A stretch of DNA of 64,000 nt from Protea cynaroides. Lineage: Eukaryota > Streptophyta > Magnoliopsida > Proteales > Proteaceae. Position numbers and translations under genes: made by a program. A model generated the notes under the pieces. That model had not been told where the DNA came from and did not search any database. It saw only the letters and a program-made list of their open reading frames with translations. Of this stretch, positions 53,943 through 64,000 are shown in pieces (positions within the stretch are counted from its first letter, which is position 1; the number at the start of each line of letters is the position of its first letter). The stretch spans positions 22,265,814-22,329,813 of the forward strand of contig CM053267.1 of the NCBI GenBank assembly GCA_028583415.1, read 5' to 3'.

Positions 53943-56262
53943 TGTAAGACCAGCACGCCACAAACCCGGTCTAACCTTATATTTCGTGTCGTGACTGGTC
54001 TACATATCATGGTCGAGCCAAGTGGACCAAGTGTGTGAAGAAACCCAAGACCCAATATGAAATTTTACTCAAAAATAGTCAAAATGAGGGTAGGGTTGCA
54101 TGCCTAACCAGGCAGGATCGACCCCCTCATCGACCCCCTAGCATCGACCCATGACCAGGGGTCGCAGGGGTCTCAAATTGTCCGACCCCCCCCCCATCGA
54201 CCCCCCCATCGACCCCCTATTGCCGACGGAACCAAAATTAGGAAACATTCCTAATTTCAATTGGAACCTTTCCTAAACTCAATGGGACTTATTTTGGGAG
54301 GTTTTACTCTATAAATAGGATGTCCCTAAGCCTCTTTCACTCCTTTTACAACCCTAATTGGGTTGAGAGAAAGAGAAGAGAAGGAAGAGAAGGAGAAGAT
54401 AAGGAGAATTGAAGAAGAAGACCAAGGAGGAGGAAATTCAGAGGAAACTGTGAATCTCAGCAAACCTAAGGTATGATACATTCTCTATGAATTACTTAAG
54501 ACCTTAGAATGGTTTATGAAGAGGGTATGACTTAGGAGAAACCCAAATCATCCATCCATGGGAGGATTTCAATGAAATCCATGGAGGAAAATCATGGTAG
54601 GAAAAGTAAGGAAGAAACCTAGAGTTTTAAGCCATAGAACAAGCATAGAATGGATTGTGAAAGTAAGCCATAGGACCCAAACATGAAAGAATGGACTGTA
54701 GGATGAAATTCTCGACTCAAACATGGGGGGCCGCACCTAGGGTCGATGGAACATCCGACCCTAGCATCGACCCCCAGCATTCGGGAAGTCCAGGAAAGGG
54801 GTGGTCGGACCCAGGGTCGATGGAACATCTGACCCGGCATCTACCCTACCCCTAGGGGTCGCAGAAAAATACTACCCATCCTGCTACCCGTCCTGCTACC
54901 CCTAGTTAACAGCAAGCCAAAAATTATCAAAATGACTTCTAACTAAAATCTATCGACTTGTTAGGTTTTTCTATTGATATAAAAGTGATTCTTAAAGCTT
55001 GAAAGAGGATCTACACTCAAGCAAAGGTGAGGGAACAAGACCTAAACTAATTGGTTAATAACAAACTATTTTTATTTCTTGAGTCCCATGCCATGACTGA
55101 TTCTATGCGTGTATGCTTGTAATGTGAATTCAACATGTCATCCAATATTTCTGCTATTAATGTTCATGCATATTTAATCCTGTTTAATTACTTATAACAT
55201 GATGATGATGATGATGCTAGGAATAGGCATGTGGATGTATGTGTGTGGTTGGTGTGCTTGATGCGAGCGAGTATCAGGGGGAGGTGTCATAGGCGGGGCC
55301 TCAGCACTCTAGCTCTATCTCTAACTCAAGTCTTGTCCATTGACATCGTTGTATCGCCATTACCTTAGCAGAACTATTATGTCGTAGTGTAAGAGGGGAG
55401 GTGGTCACGGACCGTGTAGTCTTTGACTCTATCGGGGGGCCTTAGCCCTATCTCTATGGACGTATTGAGGGATGCTAGGGTGAGGCCTTGGATACACTGA
55501 TTGGCATTAGGATTGGTTAGTTGCGAGCCCAGTTTGTGAGCCCTCGCCAACAGGGGCTTACGTGTTGGTATGGGCAACGGGTACAACAATAAACGTAACA
55601 TTTGTGTCTACATTGTCCATGGTGGGTGCATGTGGGCTGACAATAAACGTTACCTTTGGGCGGTTTCACACACTCGTGTATAGAGGTGCGGCGTCAATAA
55701 ATGTGACCTTTGGCCACCAATCCTTTCTATAGCACATTGCAAACTTATATACCAGACCAAAGATATGAATTGAATGCATGCATGTGTTTGTTGCATTGTT
55801 TTGTTTTCTCACTGAGCTCAAGTTGGAGAGCTGACCCTCGCACGCGCAATTCTTTTTAGTTTCTGATGTTGCAGGTACTATGATTGAAGATTATGTCGAC
55901 ACGCCAACATATGAACATGTGGCGGCTATTATGAGCATGCTGTAGAGGACGAACATGGTTCGTTAAGCGAGCGTTTCAATGGTGGATACGTTTAGTGTTT
56001 AGTTTTCGTATTTGGATATTGTAATATATATTAAATTATGTTTTGGTTACTTGGAAATAAATGGAATATTAATTATTTATCATGATTAGACATCAGTTCA
56101 TTATCTGTAAGACTTCCGCTATTTACTTTATTACCTCTGATTAATGTGGAATCTATTTTGGTTTATCATATGTGGGATAGCCTATTCGAGATCCTGGTTG
56201 AACCGTTGATTTATTGACGGTTCACCACACCATTCTGGTTGGTGCAGAATTGGGGTGTGACG
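53943..56262 (+). mobile_element. E6 5' LTR (Tekay-like, E5 family)
   Basis: TGTAAGACCAGCACG to GGGGTGTGACG (terminal CA changed to CG), 2320 bp. TATAAATA at 54310; GGGTCGA clusters at 54110-54235 and 54735-54850; donor AAAG/GTGAGG at 55027; TTTTTAG acceptor at about 55853-55860. The mini-ORF copy at 55861-55990 has one frameshift. Left flank atgtg. Inserted in the E5 3' LTR. Confidence 0.92.
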
Positions 56263-56265
56263 ACT

Positions 56266-56277
56266 TGGTATCAGAGC
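56266..56277 (+). other. E6 primer-binding site, initiator tRNA-Met
   Basis: TGGTATCAGAGC, three bases inside the LTR end. Confidence 0.93.
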
Positions 56278-56744
56278 TCTCTCAAGCCTTTCCCATGGAA
56301 CCTGAATACTTCTACTAGAGTCCATGAACTGAGTTAGGATAATTAAAAGCTTTAATACAAACACACCATAAGCACCTGTGTTGGTTGAGACAAAACTTAA
56401 ACAAGACAATAATGTACATATTAAAGATGGAACCATATATATACACTCAAACAGAAAGAGAAGACCAAAATTTATCCTGATAAACAAATATTATAGGGTG
56501 TACTATCCATAAGTCGGGAAGTTACCTAAGTATACAAAAGATATAGTACAGTAGCAAGAAGGGAGCATCTGTAAAGCAGAGAAATTGAAATACCGAGTTG
56601 GTACTCACAAGATATGAAACTCGATGTAGGACAGAGGAAGAAGGAAAATGGCTAGTAATGCCAAAACCCCTGTAGAGATAAAGGAAAGGATCTCGGACTA
56701 AATCCAACAAAGATAAGAGAATAACGGTCATACATTAAGAATAA

Positions 56745-56835
56745 GAGTAATTATACTCCTAGGTGACATGGAGACTCAGGGTGAGATCCACCACAAGCTG
56801 ATCCATTACCCGCTGAGCATTAAGAAGAGGTTGCA
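56745..56835 (-). pseudogene. E6 antisense ORF, C-terminal remnant
   Basis: Minus strand encodes NAQRVMDQLVVDLTLSLH, matching the E5 aORF segment DAQRVTDQRVADLTASLQ (39470-39420). The rest of the gene and its upstream region, present in E4 and E5, are deleted: gag-like sequence follows within about 100 bases. Confidence 0.6.
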
Positions 56836-56839
56836 ACTT

Positions 56840-57500
56840 GACCCCACCACTATCAGGGTCGAGAATGGGTAATGAAAAATCATCTAAGCAGATGCTAAAT
56901 AATGATAATCAGATTAGAGCGAATCAAAGGAGGTGTACAACCAGACCACTCCAGCCAACCACCTGGACTATCAAGTACCTTGGTTATGGTTGTCATAAAC
57001 TTGACCCAATAAAATACAAGAGCAACAACAGATGAGACCGACTATGCAAGTTGCTACCCAAGTTGCTGATGCTACATCAACACCTCCGGGTCAAACCAAG
57101 TACGGTACCAATTGGTAGCATCACTGTACCCCAACACATGTTAGCTATAACACAGTGCCTACCATACAGCAAGTCCCAATAATGCATACCCCAGTGTAGA
57201 AATTTAGAGTACAACAAGCAGTGTATCAAGGTGGTTACCCTTATCAGCCGCCAATATATGGGACAATTGCATCATGGCAGAATGATTCAACAAGGATTGA
57301 GAAATATTTTCTGAAGATTAAGCCTCAAACATTTTCAGCAAGGATCAAATCTATTGTGGCCATATAACTAGATAGTTTATATAGGGTGCGGTGCATTATT
57401 GATTTACTCTTATGATTATAGAGGATGCACATACCTGATTCTAATTCTCGTGTCTTGACAGGATACCTTCTTGATTCAACCTGTCAATTGAAGTTATAGA
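56840..57500 (+). pseudogene. E6 gag remnant
   Basis: Plus strand with many breaks. Recognisable against E5: the Q-rich part near 57020-57070, the GGYPYQPP-like segment at 57230, and the IEKYFLKIKPQTFSA segment at 57297-57340, homologous to VERFLKLKPKEFNG. Beyond 57360 similarity fades; no zinc knuckle is found. Confidence 0.6.
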
Positions 57501-58660
57501 TATTGTTTCTTTAGTATTAGTCCTGATTATACCAATCTGAACCACTCTCATGATCAACAACATGAACAGAGATATGAACTGAATGAACAGTTAAATGTTT
57601 AATCATGTTGAGCGTACATTTACTGATTTATACCTGATTTATTAATGTATGAAATTTTTCTCCAGATTATACCTGATTTACTGATGTACAAAATCTTTCT
57701 CCAGATTTACTCCTGTAGTGCCTTGACCAATGGCATTATATATTCGATAGAACCTGTAACCATGAGGTTAAGAGTTATAAAACCTCTACTTCCATGTATT
57801 TGGACCACCGTACAACTTAACGACCTTTGGATGCCAGTTGGATTACTACAGATTTACTCCTGATCCCTTAAACTTAGGTTTACTAAATAAAACAAGTGTC
57901 CTTTATCATACTAAATTTGAAAGGAGGAGGTGAATAGCTTTTGGATAAACATTCTGATTCTTACATTTCTCGACATCCATTGAAAAGATGTTTAGTGATA
58001 ATGGAATTATTGGAAGAAAGATGATTGGAATCAGATTAAGATTCTATAGCCAAGAGACCTCAGATAAAGTAATGGAGAATCTATTTTGAGATTGCTGAAT
58101 GGATGGATATGAGTTATGTCTATAAAAGAGTGCATGAGCAAAGTGAGAACTATCAAGGGTAGCCAGTAAAGAAATAGATAGCACTCAAGTAAAGTTAAAG
58201 ATGATTATATCGGTATGAATTTTGACAAGGTAGAAGATTCCTAAAGACAAATCTAAGAGTAGATACAAGGATAAAGTCAAAAATCATGGCATTGATAGTA
58301 TTCGGATTAGTATAAGAATACTGAGTTATGCCCAATGTCGATTGAGATGATTAAGTAAAGACCAAAAGAGTTGGCTGAATTAATGAAATTATAAGCATAT
58401 ACCCTAGATAGAGTTGGGATATGAAGTAACAATCACAAGATATTTTTTGAGGTATATGAAAGAGAGATCAGGATAGAACAGAAGTGATAAAGGAAATATA
58501 AGCTAATGAACTTTTCAAGATATGAGATATTAGCAATAGTCTTTGAAAATCATAAGAGATGAAGGAACTAGACAAGCTCTTAAGACCGTTACACCAGATT
58601 TTCTAGTTCAAGCCCTTTTTGGACTAGATGTTGTATTGGATGAGGGTTATAAACAATGTT
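57500..58660. other. E6 interior, unresolved part
   Basis: No clear coding match. It must contain the remains of gag C-terminus and protease start. A short tandem repeat of about 42 bp (ctgatttayTgatgtayraaatytttctccagatt) lies at 57625-57715. AT-rich, many stops in all frames. Confidence 0.5.
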
Positions 58661-61600
58661 CGAATCATATGGATGGACAGAATTTGGATGCAACCTAAAT
58701 CGACTTGAGATGGCAAACTTTGACGTCATCCTAGGAATAGACTGGTTGTTTCAACACTCTACAAAGTTGTTATGTGCATAGAAGAGATTATCATTCAAGA
58801 ATAAAGACGACATATAATTTAATATTATTGGAAGTATGTTGCCTAAGAAAAGAAAGTTGATCCTCTCTATGCTAAAGGCCAAGAGATGCTTTAAAGAGAA
58901 AGAAGTTGGATATATGGTATCTGTGGTATACGTTACCAAAGAAGCACCACATATGGAAGATATTGATGTGATGCATAAATTCTGGATGTGTTTCCAGGAA
59001 ATTTACCTGGGTTACCATCTGATCATATGACCGAGTTCGTCATCGACTTGTTACCAAGGACGATACTTCCGTCAAAGGCACCTATAGAGTAGTTCCTATG
59101 TAGTTGAAGGGATTGAGACTCAACTACGGGAGTTATTAGACAAGGGTTCCAATCGGCTAAGTATTGCATCACGGGGAGCGCCAATTCGTGAAGAAGAAGG
59201 ATGATAGTGTTGTCTGCGTATAGACTACCAAGAATCGAACAAGCTCATGATCAAGAATCGAGATGTATCACCTCGGATCGATGACATGTTTAAACAGTTG
59301 CAAAGAGCAAAGGGAATTCCTAAGATTGATCTTCGGTCAAGGTATCAACAGTTGAAGAATTTGGACAGCGATATCTCGAAGATACCTTTAGAATCGGGAT
59401 TGGACATTATGAGTTCTCGATTATGATGTTGGGATTAACCAATGCCCCTACATCTTTTATGGAGCTGATGAACTGGTTGTTTCATGACATGTTGGACACG
59501 TCGATCATAGTTTTCATAGATGACATTTTGGTTTATTCCAAGAATGAAGCAACTTATACAACGCATCTTAGAACAGTTTCACAACAGCTGAGAAGTGAAA
59601 AGCTTCATGTCAAGTCCAAGAAATATGAGACTTGAATAAATGAAGTGATCTTTTTAGATCACATAGCATCATAAAAAGGGGTAAAGTGGACCCTATTAAG
59701 ATAGAAGTAATCATATGGTGAGAAACACCTAAAGAATATTACGAAGATCAGAAATTTCTGGGGTTTAGCTGGTTATTATAGACGATTTGAAGATGACCAC
59801 TCTAAGATCGCAATACCTCTTACCAAGCTAACCAGGAAGGGAGATGAGTTTAATTGGACTGACAAGTGTGAAGAATGGTTGATATCAACTCCCATATTGT
59901 TCATTCAGACACCAAGGGAACCTTTTACCCTATACATCGAAGCTTTCGGATTGGATCTAGGATGCGGGTTGATGCATGGTAAACAAGCGATTTCATATGT
60001 TTCAAGAAAACTGAAGGAGCATGAGAAGAATTACCCTACTCATGATTGGGAATTACCAGTGATGAATTATGCAATCGAGACTTTGAGACATTATCTATAC
60101 GGAGGAGAATTTTAGATTAGATCGGATTACAAGAATCTTATTTATCTCTTCAACAGAAAGAGTTGAACATGAAGCAGAAAAGATGGTTAGAACATTGAAG
60201 GATTAAGATTGCAGTATTCAGTGTAACTCGAGCAAGACTAATGTAGTAGTTAAGCCTTAAGCAAAAAGGGAACTATGAAGCCAAAAGGAGAACCCAGTAT
60301 AAATGCTGCCCTATGTTCCACAGCAACAGATTCAGATTTGGAAGAAGAGTAACATATAATAGAAGCTAGTGATGATCCAATTGAGCGAGAACTTATGGAA
60401 GAACTTATGGAGCAATAGTTCCTCACTTGCGTTCATTACATTAAAGATCTTCTCTGAATTAATAGATGAAGTAAAAGTAGCAATTTTTTTAGATCTGTAT
60501 ATAAGAATAATGTTAGGAGATTTAGAGAAAGAAAAACCTAACCCTGACTTACTTTGGATACGGAGGCGGTACTCAGATACAGAGGTAGATTCTGAATACA
60601 TGAAGATAAAGACTCAGATATTATGAAGAGGATAATGATAAGACTCCATTATACTCAATATTTAGGACATCCTGGAGTATCAATATGTATCATGACCTGA
60701 AGAGATGGTACTGGTAAAGATGAATGATAACAAATGTGGTTAGTGCGTGTTCCAGTGTCTGAATTATCAGCAAGTAAAGGCTAAAAGACAAAGACCAACA
60801 TGGCTTACTACAACCACTATTGGAGCCAGTTTGAAAGTGAAACTGCAGTATTACAATGAACTATGTCACCGATTTACCACTAACTCCTAGATCGGTTAAC
60901 GCAGTATGGGTGATTGTTGATCGCCTTATGAAAATAGCTCATCCTATTACTATACGACCTCGGTATGCTTTGGAGCGGATAACTAAGCTATATGTGGATA
61001 GTATTGCCAGATTGAATGGTATGCTTGAGAACCTAGTGTCGGTCAAAGGGTCATGCTTTATCCCAAAGTTTTGGGAGAATATACAGAAAACAAGGGAAAT
61101 AAAGTTGAAGTTTAGTACCACATTTTACCTTAAATCGATAGACAGTCGGAGCGAAATATACAGATCCTAAGAGATATGCTCCGAGCTTGTAAAATTGATT
61201 TCAAGGAACTTGAGTTGAGAAGTTATCGTGAATTGAAGTTGCTACTAAGCTACCATGTAAATGTTACCTATAAAGCATGGTACGGTAGAAATGTCAAATT
61301 CCTTTATTTTGGAATAAAGTCGGTGAATGAAGAATTTTGAGACCTAAGTCTAATGAAGAAAACTATCGAGTGGCAAACAAGATCAAAGAAAAGGGGCAGG
61401 ATAGCTCAAGAGGTCAAAAGAGACACCAAGACCTTGAGTTTGCCATAAGGGACAAAGTGTTCTTGAAGAAATCACTTATGCGTAGTTTGAAACGATTAGA
61501 CAAGAAGGAAAACTTGTATTCTATATATGTGTCGGATCTTATGAACTTTGGAGAGACGTAGAAAAGTTGCATATCAATTAGCATTACCGCTATCCATGTC

Positions 61601-61870
61601 TAGTGTGCATGATGTATTTTGTGTGTCTCTATTGAAGAAGTACATTGGAGATCCATATCAAAGGTATTGACCACGGAATCACTGGATTAAATAGAATGTT
61701 TAACTATTGAAGTGGTACCAGCCTAGTTCACTAGTTGGAAGGTACAATGTTTCCAAAGCTGGGATAATTATTATATGAAGGTAACCTGGCAAAGACAAAA
61801 CGTGGAGAAGATTTCACAGGATGAAGAAGATGCAATGCGAAAATAGAATTCCCACCTATTGACTCCGAAG
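58660..61870 (+). pseudogene. E6 pol remnant: protease to chromodomain
   Basis: Collinear with E5 but with frequent indels. Protease LEMANFDVILGIDWL at 58697; RT with GLTNAPTSFMELMN and FIDDILVYSKNEAT (59430-59560); RNase H YIEAFGLDLGCGLMHG (59930; the usual YTDASG is changed, so a catalytic Asp is lost) and HEKNYPTHDWELPV; integrase zinc finger region 60630-60790; core with MNYVTDLPLTPRSVNAVWVI (60856), and SVKGSCFIPKF where SDRDPRF is expected, so the second core Asp is lost; C-terminus with SSVHDVFCVSLLKKY (61590) and a chromodomain trace at 61760-61850. Longest clean frames: 59423-59635, 59879-60115, 60856-61170. Oldest-looking coding region of the window although nested innermost. Confidence 0.85.
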
Positions 61871-61888
61871 AAAATCCAAATTTTGAGG

Positions 61889-61973
61889 ATAAAATTTATT
61901 TTAAGGATGGGGGAGTTGTAAGATCCGTACGTTCAAATTTCAAGGACGAAATTTCTTTTAAGGGTGGTGGAGT
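61889..61973 (+). repeat. E6 duplicated polypurine tract and LTR start
   Basis: Two successive copies of ...TTTTAAGG(A/G)TGG(G/T)GGAGTTGTAAGA: the first LTR-like start is at about 61917 (tgtaagatccgtacg), the second, continuing as the real LTR, at 61974. Between them the pol-end sequence (aaatttcaaggacgaaattt) is repeated, so a unit of about 56-57 bp spanning the pol/LTR border is tandemly duplicated. Confidence 0.85.
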
Positions 61974-64000
61974 TGTAAGACCCGCACGCCACGAACCCGG
62001 TCTAACCTTATATTTTGTGTCGTGACCGGTCTACATATCATGGTCGAGCCAAGTGGACCAAGTGTGTGAAGAAACCCAAGACCCAATATGAAATTTTACT
62101 CAAAAACAGTCAAAATGAGGGTAGGGTTGCATGCCTAACCAGGTAGGATCGACCCCCTCATCGACCCCCTATCATCGACCCATGACCAGGGGTCGCAGGG
62201 GTCTCAAATTGTCCGACCCCCCATCGACCCCCTGTTGCCGACGGAACCAGAAATTAGGAAACTTCCAAATTTCAATGGGATTCTTTCCTAATCTCAATGG
62301 GACTTATTTTGGGAGTTTCTACTCTATAAATAGGATGTCCCTAAGCCTCTTTCACTCCTTTTAGAACCCTAATTGGATTGAGAGAAAGAGAAGAGAAGGA
62401 GAAGAGAAAGAAAGGAGAAGGAAAGTGGAGAAGAAGATCAAAGAGAAGGCTTCGGAGGGACAAGCCTAATTCTCAGGTATGGATAATATTTTCATGTAAT
62501 TCTACAGACCTTAGAATAGATAGTGAAGAGAGAATGATCTAAGAGAAACCCAAATCATCCATCCATGGTTAGGTTTTCATGTAAAACCATTGGGGAAATC
62601 ATAGAAACCATGTAGGGGAATAAACTATGGTTCTAAGCCATAGAACATGTATGTAATGGATTGTAGAAGCTAACCATAGGACCCAAACACGAAGGAATGG
62701 ACTGTAGAATGAAAAATTGACTAAACCCACAGGGGGTCGCACGGGGGTCGATGGCCAATCGACCCTACCAGACCCTGACAATCGACCCTAAGTGTTCGGA
62801 AAGTCCAGAATCTGGTAGCACCCAGGGTCGATGGAACCTCCGACCCTGGCATCGACCCCCAGTCAACAGAATGCTTTTTAAAGTCTGAATTAATTATGAT
62901 TAGGTCTTCTAGTGATATAATATCGATATATAGTTGATTCTTAAAGCTTGAAAGAAGACCTACGATCAAGTGAAGGTGAGGAAACAAGACCTAAACTAAT
63001 TGGTTAATAATAAGCTATTTTATTCTTGAGTCCAATGCCATGATTGATTCTATGCGTATATGCTTGATATGTGTATTCAACATGTCATCCAATATTTTTA
63101 TTATTACTGTTCATGCATATTTAAATTATTATTTGTAACATGATGGTGATGATGATGATAGGATTAGGCATGTGGATGTATGTGTGTGGTTGGTGTGCTT
63201 GATGCGAGCGAGTATCAGGGGGAGGTGTCATAGGCGGGGCCTCAGCACTCTAGCTCTATCTCTAACTCAAGTCTTGTCCACTGACATCGTCGTATCGCCA
63301 TTACCTTAGCAGAACTATTACGTCGTAGGGTATGAGGGGAGGTGGTCTCAGACCGTGTAGTCTTTGACTCTGCTAGGGGGCCTTAGCCCTTTCTCTATGG
63401 ATGTATTGAGGGATGCTGGGGTGAGGCCTTGGATAATTGATTGGCATTAGGATTGGTTAGTTGCGAGCCCAATTTACGAGCCCTCGCCAGTAGGGGCTTA
63501 CGTATTAGTGTGGGCAACGGGTACAGCAATAAATGTGACCTTTGTGTGTACATTGTCCGTGGTGGGTGCATGTGGGTCGACAATAAATGTTACCTTTGGG
63601 CGGCTTCACACACTCGTGTATAGAGATGCGGCGTCAATAAACATGATCTTTGGTCACCTATCCTTTCTATAGCACATTGCAAACTTATTTACCAGACCAA
63701 AGATATGAATTGAATGCATGCATATGATTGTTGCATTGTTTTGTTTGCTCACAGAGCCATGATGTGTGCTCACCCTCTCGACGTCGAATATTTTTAGTTG
63801 ATGATGCAGGTACTACAGTTGCAGATTATATGAATGCTCCGGTGTATGCGCGTGTTGTTGCAATGAAAGTTGAAGACTTAGAAGATACGCATGACCCCTC
63901 ATGCGAGTGCAACTCATGTGTATTCTATTAGGATTTTATTTGAATTTATAAAGGGCTGTAATTGATATTTTATTTATGTCTCAGTTGATACAACAATAAC
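61974..64000 (+). mobile_element. E6 3' LTR, cut by window end
   Basis: TGTAAGACCCGCACG, collinear with the E6 5' LTR for 2 kb. TATAAATA at 62325; GGGTCGA clusters at 62145-62240 and 62735-62865; donor AAG/GTGAGG near 62974; mini-ORF at 63797-63931. The last bases (cagttgatacaacaataac) correspond to about 200-250 bp before the LTR end. Confidence 0.92.
63797..63931 (+). CDS. Conserved LTR mini-ORF / putative exon, E6 3' copy
   Basis: After TTTTTAG an open frame of 45 codons: VDDAGTTVADYMNAPVYARV, VAMKVEDLED, HDPSCECNSCVFY, TAG at 63929. Same length as the E4 copy (30622-30756) with the SCEC-x2-C end intact. Whether it is translated is unknown; it would be the distal exon of an LTR-initiated transcript or a leader ORF. 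Confidence 0.45.
   Translation, partial: VDDAGTTVADYMNAPVYARVVAMKVEDLEDTHDPSCECNSCVFY

Noticed and set aside
58660..61870. Endogenous pararetrovirus
   Set aside because: The region has LTRs, a tRNA-Met primer-binding site and an integrase with chromodomain trace, so it is a Ty3/gypsy retrotransposon; no movement or coat protein was seen.

Overview
This 64-kb window is a stack of nested plant LTR retrotransposons. I find no host gene, rRNA, tRNA or CRISPR array. It is nuclear DNA of a flowering plant: primer-binding sites match initiator tRNA-Met, tRNA-Asp and tRNA-Arg types, and the Athila, Tekay-like chromovirus and Ogre/Tat families seen here are angiosperm lineages. The species cannot be named from the sequence.

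Layout, with working names. E1 (1-7921, minus) is an Ogre/Tat-type element: 3' LTR cut by the window start, long non-coding interior, 2.2-kb 5' LTR. It sits inside E2 (7922-11333, minus), a second large Tat-like LTR, which cuts the integrase of E3 (11334-14961, plus), the 3' end of a Tekay-like chromovirus. After 0.7 kb of unassigned DNA comes a 5'-truncated LINE (15659-16950, minus). The LINE is interrupted by AthA, an old Athila element (from 16952), whose gag is interrupted at 19192 by E4, a full-domain Tekay-like element. The 5' LTR of E4 received AthB, a complete younger Athila (20216-29951, target duplication ATTCT). The integrase of E4 is cut at 37842 by E5, a related Tekay-like element. 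The integrase of E5 received a 5.6-kb Ogre-type solo LTR (45521-51131, target duplication GTATA), and its 3' LTR received E6 (53943 to beyond 64000). Every target site right of 16951 is therefore itself a transposon, at least five levels deep.

How the parts work together. E4 and E5 share an architecture I do not recognise from standard chromovirus descriptions. (1) An antisense gene of about 400-460 codons lies between primer-binding site and gag; it has a short 5'-leader intron, a TATA-like box, and an upstream cluster of G/C-rich motifs. (2) The same element-specific motif type also occurs twice in the LTRs: ACCGGTCG in E4, GGGTCGA in E5 and E6. (3) A putative 74-80 nt intron sits at the gag/protease junction; its removal joins the frames in both elements although its length differs. 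(4) A conserved, indel-free coding block of about 45 codons lies near the 3' end of the LTR, behind a splice-acceptor-like TTTTTAG. All copies in the window carry nonsense codons or frameshifts, so these are records of once-active systems, not intact genes.
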